The position numbers and the translations under genes are program-made. This document shows, piece by piece, positions 46,638-55,567 of a stretch of 64,000 nt of DNA. How positions within the stretch are numbered: the stretch's first letter is position 1; each line of letters opens with the position of its first letter. The notes below the pieces were generated by a model, which ran no database searches, was not told where the DNA came from, and saw only the letters and a program-made list of their open reading frames with translations. Source of the DNA: Bryobacterales bacterium (lineage in GTDB: Bacteria > Acidobacteriota > Terriglobia > Bryobacterales > Bryobacteraceae); assembly GCA_019261985.1 (NCBI GenBank), contig JAFAQY010000121.1:124001-188000 (forward strand), in the 5' to 3' direction.

Positions 46638-47183
46638 ATGAAGACCGTTGATCTCGCCGTTCAGTCTCAAAACATTCGGGACGCAGCCGCCCGCTTGCTG
46701 GTCGAACACTTCGACGAGCCGCGCGGCTGGCCAAGTCTGGAAGCTGCCCGCGAGGAGCTGGTTGGCGTAATCGCCGCAGGCTTTGCGCGCGCAATGCTTG
46801 ACGACGACATGGTTGTTGGATGGATCGGTGGGTTGCCTGAGTACAAGGGACGCGTTTGGGAACTTCATCCGCTTGTAGTACACCGCCAGTATCGGCTTCG
46901 CGGCATCGGCCGCACCCTTGTCAAATTGTTTGAGTCCGAAACAGCCGACCGGGGCGCCCTCACTCTCACGCTTGGCACAGATGACGATTCGGGAATGACT
47001 TCGCTCTCGGGAGTGGATTTATACGCCGACCTGCCGCGATACCTGGCCGAACTTCGCGATCTGGGGCGAAAACATCCGTTTCTCTTTTACAAAAAGCTTG
47101 GATTCACCGTAACCGGCGTCATGCCGGATGCAAATGGAAGCGGCCGGCCGGACATCTACATGTCGAAGCGAGTATGTCGATAA
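46638..47183 (+). CDS. GNAT N-acetyltransferase resembling AAC(6')-Ii
   Basis: 181 residues from ATG 46638; the upstream in-frame extension crosses the broken neighbour. The acetyl-CoA site is RQYRLRGIGRTLVKLFE. The rest follows the enterococcal AAC(6')-Ii plan closely: WELHPLVV, GALTLTLGTDDDSGMTSLSGV, then DLYADLP, HPFLFYKKLGFTVTGVMPDA, and NGSGRPDIYMSKRV. AAC(6')-Ii is 182 residues, nearly the same length. The family acetylates the 6' amine of aminoglycosides; physiological acceptors other than drugs are possible. It could be a natural reservoir relative. Function rests on resemblance by eye. Confidence 0.75.
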   Translation: MKTVDLAVQSQNIRDAAARLLVEHFDEPRGWPSLEAAREELVGVIAAGFARAMLDDDMVVGWIGGLPEYKGRVWELHPLVVHRQYRLRGIGRTLVKLFESETADRGALTLTLGTDDDSGMTSLSGVDLYADLPRYLAELRDLGRKHPFLFYKKLGFTVTGVMPDANGSGRPDIYMSKRVCR

Positions 47184-47202
47184 GGGCGATGGTCAAAGGC
47201 GT

Positions 47203-47478
47203 TTATGAAGCATCCGCCCCGGATGTCGAGGCGTCTTTCTTCTTCAGAGCGCTTTCGTTGTCGCGGATGAAGTCTCGAATCTCATCCGAGATGCCAAGGA
47301 GCTTTTCCCACTGCTCGCGATAAAGCGTCACCGGAAACCGCCCCAGGCCGTAAACGGATAGCGCTCCCTTCTCGCTTACCCTAAGCGAGATCTGTCCCCG
47401 CGCCGGCTTTTTCTTCAAAGCTTCGTTTTCGGAACGAAGCCTTTCGAGTTCAGCCCGCAGTTCTTCTTCGGATGCCAT
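47203..47478 (-). CDS. Small conserved coiled-coil protein
   Basis: 91 residues from ATG 47478; a GTG at 47496 would add six. The N-terminus is a leucine-zipper-like coiled coil (SEEELRAELERLRSENEALK). A compact region follows: ARGQISLRVSEKGALSVYGL, GRFPVTLYREQWEKLL and SDEIRDFIRDNESALKKK. The pattern (xxVSEKGAxSVYGLGRFPVTLYxxQW) recurs in small bacterial proteins of unknown role. No partner nearby. Confidence 0.7.
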   Translation of the reverse strand: MASEEELRAELERLRSENEALKKKPARGQISLRVSEKGALSVYGLGRFPVTLYREQWEKLLGISDEIRDFIRDNESALKKKDASTSGADAS

Positions 47479-47502
47479 GACCTCTACTGATACCACAGTT
47501 CA

Positions 47503-47551
47503 GTGGGGCCGGATGGCATCCGGCGCGCGGTTGCCAACCGCGCCGCGCGGG
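47503..47551. repeat. Twin-hairpin repeat, GCC/GGC-loop copy
   Basis: GTGGGG head, then GCCGGAT-GGC-ATCCGGC (47508-47524) and GCGCGGTT-GCC-AACCGCGC (47525-47543). Both stems are perfect. It lies between divergent genes. Confidence 0.65.
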
Positions 47552-47707
47552 TTGATTGCAAAGCCCGGAAAGGGCGCACCGCCTGGTTATGTCGAATAGC
47601 CTAAATGTGACGCCCAAGCAAGCATGAGTGAAAACTTTTCCCGCCTTTCCGTGTTTATCCGATTGTGCATCCCAATGGATGGGTGAACGATGGGAAGGTA
47701 TTTCCGT

Positions 47708-49258
47708 ATGAGATCTTTGCTTGTCCCTTTTGTCATGGCAATGGCCGCACATGCATGCATGGCACAATCCATGTCCGCGCGCGCGGCGGCGCGATTCCTC
47801 GATCAGTCGAGCTGGGGCCCGACTCCATCCTCAATCGCGGAACTTCAGAGCAGGGGCATCGACAACTGGCTGGCGGAGCAGTTCGCGATGAACACGTCGG
47901 ATCTTCCGGATCAGGAGATCCTCACCTCGGCGGGGATTTCGAACAACAATCTTGCGCCGGTACAGGCTGCGTTTTTTCAAAACGCGGTTTCCGAACCCGA
48001 CCAACTGCGGCAGCGCGTCGCTTTCATCCTTAGCCAGATCTGGGTGGTTTCGGCAACCTCCGGTGTTTCCCCGGCCTACGCATATCCGCCATACTGGCGC
48101 ATTTTTCGCGACAATGCGTTCGGCAATTACCGCGACGTCATTAAAGCCGTGACGCTCAGCCCCGCCATGGGCCGTTATTTGAACATGGCCAATAACAATA
48201 AAGGAAATGCGTCACTGGGAACGTCGCCGAACGAGAATTATGCGCGTGAACTCATGCAACTATTTACTCTCGGGCTGACGCAGTTGCACCTGGACGGCAC
48301 TCCGGTGCTGGACGCGAACAACAATCCTATTCCTACTTACGATCAGAGTGTTGTCACGAATATGGCCCGGCTTCTGACCGGATGGACGTACCCGACCGCT
48401 CCCGGGACGGCGGCAAAGAACAACAACCCCGCATATTACTTCGGGCAAATGTTTGCCGTAAATGCCGATCACGATACGACATCGAAAACGATCGTCGGGA
48501 ATGTGAAGGTGTCCGCTTCTCAATCGGCCGAGCAGGACCTGGAATCTCTCCTGGATGCATTGATGGCGCAGCCGACAATGGCGCCGTTCATTTCTCAACA
48601 ATTGATCCAGCACTTAGTCACCAGCAACCCGAGTCCCGCTTACATCCAGCGCGTCGCCCAAGTGTTTCAGGACGATGGAACGGGAACGGCGGGAAATTTA
48701 CAAGCGGTGATCACCGCGATTCTGACGGATCCGGAGGCGCGGGCGGGCGATGCCTCAGCCTCGGCGATCACGCCGACATTCGGGCACCTCCGGGAGCCGA
48801 TTTTGTTCATGGCGAACGTTCTGCGCGGGCTGAGCGCAACGGTGGCCGCGACGAACTCGGTCGCGGGAACGGCATCGAATCTGGGCGAAAACCTCTTCTA
48901 TGCGCCTAGCGTGTTCAGCTATTTTTCTCCGCAATCGCGCACGGCAAAGGGGCTGTATGGGCCGGAGTTCCAGATTTACTCCACCCAGACAGCGGCGCTT
49001 CGCGCCAACGCCGTGAACACACTCATCTATGGCACCCTCGGCGGGGTGAAGCTCGATTTATCGCCATTCACTGCCTTGGCCGGCAATTCAAGCCAACTGC
49101 TCGATTACATTGCGCAGGTGTTCCTGCACGGCTCAATGTCCACGCAGCTTGAATCGGCCGCGATGAGCGCAATGAATGCAGTGTCCGCGCCGGTGACAAA
49201 AGCGCAGGCAGCTCTTTATATAGTGCTGACGTCCAGCGAGTACCAAATCGTTCAGTAG
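47708..49258 (+). CDS. DUF1800 family secreted protein
   Basis: 516 residues from ATG 47708 (AAGG upstream); an ATG at 47690 would add six residues before the signal. The signal peptide is LLVPFVMAMAAHACMAQ. Family features are RFLDQSSWGPTPSSIAELQS, IDNWLAEQF, NENYARELMQLFTLGL, PTFGHLREPILFMANVLRGL and the closing YIVLTSSEYQIVQ. DUF1800 proteins are exported and nearly always paired with a DUF1501 protein. Their biochemical role is unknown. Confidence 0.9.
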   Translation: MRSLLVPFVMAMAAHACMAQSMSARAAARFLDQSSWGPTPSSIAELQSRGIDNWLAEQFAMNTSDLPDQEILTSAGISNNNLAPVQAAFFQNAVSEPDQLRQRVAFILSQIWVVSATSGVSPAYAYPPYWRIFRDNAFGNYRDVIKAVTLSPAMGRYLNMANNNKGNASLGTSPNENYARELMQLFTLGLTQLHLDGTPVLDANNNPIPTYDQSVVTNMARLLTGWTYPTAPGTAAKNNNPAYYFGQMFAVNADHDTTSKTIVGNVKVSASQSAEQDLESLLDALMAQPTMAPFISQQLIQHLVTSNPSPAYIQRVAQVFQDDGTGTAGNLQAVITAILTDPEARAGDASASAITPTFGHLREPILFMANVLRGLSATVAATNSVAGTASNLGENLFYAPSVFSYFSPQSRTAKGLYGPEFQIYSTQTAALRANAVNTLIYGTLGGVKLDLSPFTALAGNSSQLLDYIAQVFLHGSMSTQLESAAMSAMNAVSAPVTKAQAALYIVLTSSEYQIVQ

Positions 49259-49271
49259 GGGGGATTTAGGA

Positions 49272-50624
49272 ATGGTTACGAGACGAAATTTCTTAAGCAC
49301 GTCCATTCGCGTGGGATCGGCCACGGTTGGATCGCTCGCGCTTCGTCCGTTTGGACTGCTGCCTGCCTTGGCGCAAAATGGCAGCAACTATCGCGCGCTG
49401 GTCTGTGTGTTCCTCTTTGGCGGGAACGACTCGAATAATACCGTGGTGCCGATGGACAGCAGCTTCTCCGCGTACACATCCCTTCGCGGGTCGCTGGCGC
49501 TAAGTTCGACCGAGCTGACGGCGGCGATTTCGAGCGCTTCCGGGCCTCCCATTGCATTTCACGGCAAATTGCCCGAGCTGGCGAGCCTCTACGGAAGCAA
49601 AGAACTGGCCGTAGTCGCCAACGTTGGACCGCTGGTGCAACCTCTTACTCAGACGCAGTACAAGAATCAGCAGGCCGCTATTCCGCTGAACCTGTTCTCG
49701 CACTCCGACCAGCAGCTTGCATGGCAAACCTCCATTGCGCAGGGGCACAGCCCTACCGGATGGGCGGGGCGCGCCGCGGATTATATCTCGCAGTCGGGCG
49801 TAAATTCATCAGGCTTCCCAGCTTTCGTCTCCTTGGCGGGCAATGCCGTGGAAGGGACCGGCGCATCCACGCAGCCTGTAGCCATCGGTCCGGGGCAGTC
49901 GCTTCAACTGACTGGGTTTAGCAGCTCATCGGAATCGCAGACGCGCCTTAACGCGCTCACCGGACTCATTGCCGACGGCAGCGGTGTGGCGCTGGTGCAA
50001 GCGGCAGACGATGTCCTGGCGAACAGCATCTCAGACGCAAACGCGCTCTCTTCAGCGCTTGCCAAAGCCACTAAGCTAAACACCACGTTTCCCAACACGA
50101 GCCTGGGCGCGCAGTTGCAGCAAGTGGCGCAGATTATTCAGGTGCAGTCGTATCTCGGCATGTCGCGACAAATCTTCTTTTGTTCGCTCGGCGGTTTCGA
50201 CACGCATGCCAACGAACTGCCGACCCTTAACACTCTGTATCCGCAATTGAGCGCCGCTCTCGCCGCGTTTTATAGCGCGACGCAGGAACTGGGAGTCGCG
50301 CAGAACGTAACTACATTCACCGAGTCCGACTTCAGCCGCACCTTCCAGCCCACTACCGCCGGGGGAAGCGATCACGCCTGGGGCAGCCATCACCTGGTGC
50401 TGGGCGGAGCGGTCCAGGGCGGCAAAATATATGGCAGCTTTCCGACTTTCCAGTTGGGCGGCCCTGACGATACCGACGTGCGCGGACGTTGGATACCGAC
50501 GATTTCGATCGAGCAGTATGGCGCGACGTTGAGTTCCTGGTTTGGGATTCCAGCTTCGGCGCTTGCGGCCGTGTTCCCGAATCTCGCCAACTTTGCTTCT
50601 TCGAATTTGGGATTTTTGGGCTGA
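49272..50624 (+). CDS. DUF1501 family Tat-exported protein
   Basis: 450 residues, starting 14 bases after the DUF1800 stop. The signal has RRNFLSTS, a twin-arginine motif, followed by a hydrophobic stretch to PALAQ. Family features are RALVCVFLFGGNDSNNTVVP, QIFFCSLGGFDTHANEL, FTESDFSRTFQPT and GSDHAWGSHHLVLGGAVQGG. The last is a His-rich metal-site-like segment related to the alkaline phosphatase/sulfatase fold. Tat export of this protein and Sec export of its partner suggests it binds a cofactor or metal before export. Confidence 0.9.
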   Translation: MVTRRNFLSTSIRVGSATVGSLALRPFGLLPALAQNGSNYRALVCVFLFGGNDSNNTVVPMDSSFSAYTSLRGSLALSSTELTAAISSASGPPIAFHGKLPELASLYGSKELAVVANVGPLVQPLTQTQYKNQQAAIPLNLFSHSDQQLAWQTSIAQGHSPTGWAGRAADYISQSGVNSSGFPAFVSLAGNAVEGTGASTQPVAIGPGQSLQLTGFSSSSESQTRLNALTGLIADGSGVALVQAADDVLANSISDANALSSALAKATKLNTTFPNTSLGAQLQQVAQIIQVQSYLGMSRQIFFCSLGGFDTHANELPTLNTLYPQLSAALAAFYSATQELGVAQNVTTFTESDFSRTFQPTTAGGSDHAWGSHHLVLGGAVQGGKIYGSFPTFQLGGPDDTDVRGRWIPTISIEQYGATLSSWFGIPASALAAVFPNLANFASSNLGFLG

Positions 50625-51018
50625 GCCTAAGAGCGCAGCGGCGAAGTTCGCCTCCTGGCCCGCTACAGCGCCGAGGCGGCCTGCATCAGGAGTTTCTTCG
50701 CGAGGCAAAGAAAGCCTGCGGAGCATCCACCGACACCATACAGCGCGCCCGGGCCTGCAACGCCTGATCCGCCACGCCGCTTATCAGCGCTCGCGGGCGT
50801 ATATCGGTTCGGAGCCGAACGTCGTGGACGTCCGCCTCCGTCGTTTGCTCAGACACAGCCTTGGCTGGATCCATGCCCATTTACTCGCCTCCGCTCTCGC
50901 CTGACAGTTGCAGCTTTGGACCGCCGATGCCGCCTTGTCCGCGGCCGCAAAACAGCTCTCCGTGGCCTATCGTCCGCCGCACGTTTGAACAATCGCTGCG
51001 CGCCTTTCGTACGTTATA
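50625..51018. other. Gap between DUF1501 gene and sigma factor
   Basis: About 400 bases with no clear gene on the plus strand. A short minus-strand frame (50686-50880) is listed separately. The promoter for the sigma factor must lie in its right end; TTATAGT at 51014 is a weak -10 candidate. Confidence 0.35.
50686..50880 (-). CDS. Possible small protein (weak)
   Basis: 64 residues from ATG 50880, which has a good ribosome site (GGAGGCG, five bases away). The sequence ADVHDVRLRTDIRPRALISG and the following ADQALQARARCMVSVDAPQA show no recognisable domain. The only argument for it is the start site within an otherwise empty gap; it may be chance. Confidence 0.25.
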   Translation of the reverse strand: MGMDPAKAVSEQTTEADVHDVRLRTDIRPRALISGVADQALQARARCMVSVDAPQAFFASRRNS

Positions 51019-51036
51019 GTGGGACTTAGGTTCAGC

Positions 51037-51663
51037 GTGGCTTCCCCCGGCAACAATGCGTCCGGTTTCGACGAGCAGGAACTTGTAACCCGCGCGCAGG
51101 CGGGCGACAATTCGGCCTTTACAGCCTTGGTTCAGCGGTACCAGAACCGCATCTACCGCCTGGCTAAAAACATCACCCAAAATAAAGAGGACGCCGAGGA
51201 TGTCCTCCAGGAGGCCTTCTTAAAGGCCTACTCGCATTTGGACACCTTCCAACGGAACGCGAAGTTTTATACATGGATCGTGCGTATTGCGGTGAACGAA
51301 GCGCTGATGAAGCTGCGCAAGCGAAAAACGGATCGCACGGTGCCGCTGGATGAGCCGGTGGATACCGGAGAAGAAACGGTAAATCGGGAGATCGCGGTTT
51401 GGGAGGACAACCCCGAGCAGCGCTATTCCCGCGACGAAATGCAACAGATTCTAGACGAGGCGGTGCAGGACCTGAAGCCAGATTTTCGCGCCGTTTTTCT
51501 ATTGCGAGACATCGAAGAATTGAGTACAGAGGAGACCGCCGAAGCCCTGGGCGTCTCGGTTCCCGCAGTCAAGAGCAGGCTGCTCCGGGCGCGTTTGGCT
51601 TTACGCGAAAAGTTAACCCGGAAGTTTAAACGGAAAGGGGAAGACGTTTTTGCTCACTTGTAA
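51037..51663 (+). CDS. ECF RNA polymerase sigma factor
   Basis: 208 residues from GTG 51037; GTG 51019 in frame is also possible. Region 2 holds AFTALVQRYQNRIYRLAKN, DAEDVLQEAFLKAYSHLDTF and FYTWIVRIAVNEALMKLRKR. Region 4 holds RAVFLLRDIEELSTEETAEA and LGVSVPAVKSRLLRARLALR. This is the SigE/RpoE-like layout. Its stop lies inside the start of a zinc-finger anti-sigma gene, so the two are translationally coupled. Target promoters are not identified. Confidence 0.93.
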   Translation: MASPGNNASGFDEQELVTRAQAGDNSAFTALVQRYQNRIYRLAKNITQNKEDAEDVLQEAFLKAYSHLDTFQRNAKFYTWIVRIAVNEALMKLRKRKTDRTVPLDEPVDTGEETVNREIAVWEDNPEQRYSRDEMQQILDEAVQDLKPDFRAVFLLRDIEELSTEETAEALGVSVPAVKSRLLRARLALREKLTRKFKRKGEDVFAHL

Positions 51664-51898
51664 GCAGTTCCTCGAGGAACTTAACGACTATCTGGATCCG
51701 AGCATCGATCCGGAGACCAAGCGGCACCTGGAAGCTCACGTCTGCGAATGCCCCAATTGTTTCGTGATCGTCGACACCACTCAAAAGACTCTGAAGGTAT
51801 TCCGGGGAATGGATCCCCAGCCCATTCCAGAGGATCTGAAAAACCGGTTGTGGTCGGCGTTGGAACGAAAAATGGCGGCGAAAAAGGGCGTCGCTTAA
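51650..51898 (+). CDS. Zinc-finger anti-sigma factor
   Basis: 82 residues from a TTG start at 51650, overlapping the sigma gene by 14 bases. The ZAS signature is HLEAHVCECPNC (His-x3-Cys-x2-Cys), and the first Cys of the set is in MLTCKQFLEEL. No membrane helix follows, so this is a soluble, possibly redox-sensing anti-sigma of the RsrA type. Its stop TAA shares the TTAA at 51895-51898 with the convergent helicase stop. Confidence 0.88.
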   Translation: MLTCKQFLEELNDYLDPSIDPETKRHLEAHVCECPNCFVIVDTTQKTLKVFRGMDPQPIPEDLKNRLWSALERKMAAKKGVA

Positions 51899-54800
51899 CT
51901 GCGCCCCTCGCATTCTTCCTTCCAGAAAATGCACCTGCTGCATTGCTCTCCCACCTTCATCGGAAAATCCAGACACTGTTGAGCGGCGCTGAATGCGCGC
52001 ACGGCAGAACGAGCGTTTTCCAGGCTTTCTTCGTTTAAATCTACTTCCATCGCCTGCACAGAGCGCAGGTAGAGCAGAACCGCGCGGTCCGGGATGCGCC
52101 CGGTATACTGCTTCAGGGCAAGAGCGTACAGGCGCAACTGCAGCGCGTACCTCTCGAAGCCGGATTCGTCGCGATCGGTTTTGTAGTCCACCAAAATAAG
52201 CTCGCCGCCTTCCTCAAACCACAGATCGATCTGACCGCGCAGGACAACGTCTTCCAGGGCGAATTGAAAATCGAATTCCCGCTCTACGCAACTTGCGCAA
52301 GCCACCCGGCGCCCGAGGTCGCTTTCCAGGAACCGCCGCACCAGTTCGTGGGGCGGGCCCCCCGGCCCGCGCCGGGCCCCCTGGCCCGGCATTGCCGAAC
52401 GTTGCTGGATGTCGTGCTGGATCTCTGGCTGGATATAAGGCCCGCCCGCCCCACCAAGCAGCCGGTGGACTTCGCGGCCCAACTCCACTGCTCCCGTTCC
52501 CGGCGCTGAGGCCTCCGGCTCCAGACCAAGATAGCCGCTAAGAAAATACTTGCGAGGACATGCGCTGAACAGCGCGATGGATGTGACGGACGCTGCAGAG
52601 TCATATTGCCCCGAAACCACCGGTCTTTCAAGAAAAATTGGACCAATCGCGCCGTTCGGGAGCGGCACGGCCGTCGTATTCTCATCGACCACGGCAATAG
52701 ACGGCTGGATCTGGCTAGCCAACTTGACCCATGCAGACTGCTGTTTGCGTTCCGCATAAGAGAGGATCAGCCGGTCCTCGGCACGCGTCATCGCGACATA
52801 GAGCAACCGGTTCTCTTCTTCGTCTTCCTCCCGTTTCCGCCGGTCCGCAATGGCGCGGTGGGCGGCATCGTGAACGCCTTTGCCCGTAGCGGGATTGCGC
52901 CACTTGATTCCTAAGCCAATGCCGGGATCGAACACGATCGCCGGCATGCTGCGGTCGGCGCGGCGGTGCATCGCGCTTACGAATACGGCCGGGAACTCCA
53001 ACCCTTTAGCGCCATGGATGGTCATGATCCGGACAGCATCTGTCGCGTCCGGCGGCGGCGCTTCGGCTTCTGCTTGAATTTCGCGCAGCGCTTCCAGATC
53101 GTCCAGGAGTTCCGCCAAAGGACGCGGCCGGGCACGATCTTCGCGCCGAATCCAAGCCAGGAACTTGTCGATATTCGCGCGCGCCCGCTCGTTCATTGCC
53201 GTGCCGTAACCGCATTCATCCAGAGCCTGAGCAATCAGGCGATCGGGGCTAATAAAGCCGGCGAGACGGCGAATGCGCCCAAACAGATTCTCGAATTCCT
53301 GTTGCCAACCTTCCCGCCCGGCGAGCATGATCCGTTCATCGCTCCAGCCCACCAGAGGGCTGCGAAGCACAGTCAACATGGCGATATCGTCCAACGGATT
53401 TACCAGCGCTGCCAAAAATGCCATCAGATCGCGCGTCTCGCGCGCTTCTAAAAACGTGCGTCCACCGCTTATTAGAAACGGGATGTTGCGCCGGTCCAGC
53501 GCTTCTTCGAACGGGCGGGTTGAATTCAGCGTGCGGACCAGAATCGCAATATCGCCGAATTCGTAGGCATTCGAGTCTCTCCACTCGCGGATACGCGACG
53601 CAACCTGCGCGGCCTCATCTTCTTCGGCGCGGTCGCCGCACCCGGCGAAGAGTTCCACCACCGGGCTGCGAACCGCCGCGCAATCCCGCTTCGCCTGAAG
53701 CGCCCGATGCTCCACCCCGGGCTGTCCCGCCACCAGCTGCTCGATGGTCCTCAGGATTTCCCGCTGGCTGCGATAATTCTCCGTTAGCTCAAGCACCTGC
53801 GCGCGCGAACGGTACTCGCTAAAGACCGTGCGATCCGCATGGCGGAAGCCATAAATCGACTGGTTGATGTCGCCGACCGCGAAGAGATTTTGCCGAACCA
53901 AAGCCACCAGCCGCCATTGCAGCCGGTTTGTGTCCTGAAGCTCGTCCATAAGCAGATGATCGAAACGCGACGCAATCTGCCGGCGCAGATCTGAATCCGA
54001 TTCCAGCAGTTGAATCGTTTTCTCCTCGAGGTCTGTGAAGTCCACAACGCTTTGCGCATGCTTTGCGTGGCGAAATCGACGGTCAAGACGTTCAATCGCG
54101 GTTCGAAGCAGTTCCGGCAAGCCCGTGTGCGAAGCCGTAATCCACTGCGCTTCCAGGCGCGGCAGAATTTCTTTTTTCAACTGCGATGCGGCGATCGCAG
54201 CGGCGCTCTTTCGCGCAATGCGCTGCAAGGGCGGCATCGTCCCCACGATTGCGAAATGCTCGCGCGCAACTTCCGCCGGCAAGCTCAAAAACCGGGCGAC
54301 CCAATCAAGCAGCGGGGCGGCGCCTTCACCCATGAGGCTGGCATCCCCGCCGATCGCCGCGGCAAGCTCGCGAGCTTTGCAGGATACATCCTGCGCACGG
54401 CCGGCGGCGGGCAGCTCATGTACTCCCGCCAGCCGCATAGTCTCGTAGACATCGATCAGAGCTTGCGCCACGTCAGGCTGCCTGCCATCGTCTCTGGTCG
54501 AAAGATCCAGACCTTCCAGTAAGCGCCGCATGTCTACCGGACGCTCCGCAAACAACTCGTCCAACACATCCTCGGCAGCTTGCCGCTGAAGCCTCGCCGC
54601 CTGCGCGGGCTCCAGCACGGCAAAATCCGGAGGCAACCCCGCCTCAATGGCGTGTTCGCCCAACAGGCGCGCGCAGAAAGCGTCGATGGTGGACAGCCAT
54701 GCGGTTTCGATTTTTTCGCGCAGCTCGGGCGCATGCGCGAAACGCAGCGTCAACCGCTGCTTCATCTCGTTCGCCGCTTTCTCGGTGAAGGTTATGGCAA

Positions 54801-54951
54801 GGATGCGCCCCGGATCGATACCGCGCCGTTCCACCAGCCACGCGAAACGCTCGATCAAAACGCGCGTCTTGCCCGATCCCGGTCCGGCTACGACGCAAAT
54901 GTCGGCGGCTTCGCACTCCACCGCGGCCCGCTGCTGCCCCGATAGGTTCAT
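51895..54951 (-). CDS. UvrD/AddA-like helicase with C-terminal RecB-type nuclease
   Basis: 1018 residues. Walker A is GPGSGKT (23-29), and superfamily 1 motifs include AITFTEKAANEM, FDHLLMDELQDTNRLQW, NYRSQREI, VRIMTIHGAKGLEFPAVFV and LLYVAMTRAEDRLILS. The C-terminal nuclease has ELILVDYKTDRDESGFERYA and QLRLYALAL (D-x-K and Q-x3-Y). Late cysteines (Cys1004, 1007, 1014 in CSRCIFWKEEC) could form part of an Fe-S cluster of the AddB/RecB-nuclease type, joined by the Cys pair in ACASCVEREF. No AddB partner is near. It likely processes DNA ends in repair. Third gene of an operon with the methyltransferase and PFK. Confidence 0.88.
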   Translation of the reverse strand: MNLSGQQRAAVECEAADICVVAGPGSGKTRVLIERFAWLVERRGIDPGRILAITFTEKAANEMKQRLTLRFAHAPELREKIETAWLSTIDAFCARLLGEHAIEAGLPPDFAVLEPAQAARLQRQAAEDVLDELFAERPVDMRRLLEGLDLSTRDDGRQPDVAQALIDVYETMRLAGVHELPAAGRAQDVSCKARELAAAIGGDASLMGEGAAPLLDWVARFLSLPAEVAREHFAIVGTMPPLQRIARKSAAAIAASQLKKEILPRLEAQWITASHTGLPELLRTAIERLDRRFRHAKHAQSVVDFTDLEEKTIQLLESDSDLRRQIASRFDHLLMDELQDTNRLQWRLVALVRQNLFAVGDINQSIYGFRHADRTVFSEYRSRAQVLELTENYRSQREILRTIEQLVAGQPGVEHRALQAKRDCAAVRSPVVELFAGCGDRAEEDEAAQVASRIREWRDSNAYEFGDIAILVRTLNSTRPFEEALDRRNIPFLISGGRTFLEARETRDLMAFLAALVNPLDDIAMLTVLRSPLVGWSDERIMLAGREGWQQEFENLFGRIRRLAGFISPDRLIAQALDECGYGTAMNERARANIDKFLAWIRREDRARPRPLAELLDDLEALREIQAEAEAPPPDATDAVRIMTIHGAKGLEFPAVFVSAMHRRADRSMPAIVFDPGIGLGIKWRNPATGKGVHDAAHRAIADRRKREEDEEENRLLYVAMTRAEDRLILSYAERKQQSAWVKLASQIQPSIAVVDENTTAVPLPNGAIGPIFLERPVVSGQYDSAASVTSIALFSACPRKYFLSGYLGLEPEASAPGTGAVELGREVHRLLGGAGGPYIQPEIQHDIQQRSAMPGQGARRGPGGPPHELVRRFLESDLGRRVACASCVEREFDFQFALEDVVLRGQIDLWFEEGGELILVDYKTDRDESGFERYALQLRLYALALKQYTGRIPDRAVLLYLRSVQAMEVDLNEESLENARSAVRAFSAAQQCLDFPMKVGEQCSRCIFWKEECEGRS

Positions 54952-54972
54952 ATCGATGACTTCATACCCGCG

Positions 54973-55566
54973 CTACTTCTCCGCAAGCCAGGCGAGAAAC
55001 AGCCCATCCGGCTCCACGTCTTCCCAATACGAGATCAACTGGCTGCGTACCCGGCGGCAGTGGCGCCCCAGCAATTTTTCAAGCTCTTTGCGATCGAACC
55101 AGCGCTCCCACACCGGAGTCTCCAAGCGACCCCACGCGGCGGCATTTTTATCGATAATCGCGATGCGGCCTCCCCGCTTCACGATGCGCGCCAGCTCGGC
55201 CACTGCCGCCGGCACATCCACTGCGTGCTCTAGCGATTCGGTGGCATATGCGGCGTCGCACGACGCGGTCGCGATTGGAAGCGCCGTCATACTCGCGGCG
55301 ATCCGGTGAATGCCCGCCGGAACGTGCGCCAGCATGGCTTCCGCCAAATCGACGGCGATCACGGACGCCGGTGGATTGCGCTCCTTTACAATCCGCGCGA
55401 AGCGGCCTTTTCCCGAGCCGATATCGGCAATGCGCCCGCCGCCGACATCGCCAATATGATCGACAATCAGCTTGACGTGATATATGCGCGGGTCGATCGT
55501 GGACGGATAATGCTCCTCGTCCGCCGCCGCGCGATTGAAAAACTCACGGATTTCCGATGCGGACAC
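54973..55566 (-). CDS. SAM-dependent methyltransferase, class I
   Basis: 197 residues from a GTG, one base after the PFK stop. Motif I is ADIGSGKGRFARIVKE. Then VIAVDLAEAMLAHV, DAAYATESLEHAVD and GGRIAIIDKNAAAWG follow, the class I Methyltransf_11 order. Acceptor unknown. It precedes the helicase gene by 21 bases. Confidence 0.85.
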   Translation of the reverse strand: MSASEIREFFNRAAADEEHYPSTIDPRIYHVKLIVDHIGDVGGGRIADIGSGKGRFARIVKERNPPASVIAVDLAEAMLAHVPAGIHRIAASMTALPIATASCDAAYATESLEHAVDVPAAVAELARIVKRGGRIAIIDKNAAAWGRLETPVWERWFDRKELEKLLGRHCRRVRSQLISYWEDVEPDGLFLAWLAEK

Positions 55567-55567
55567 G

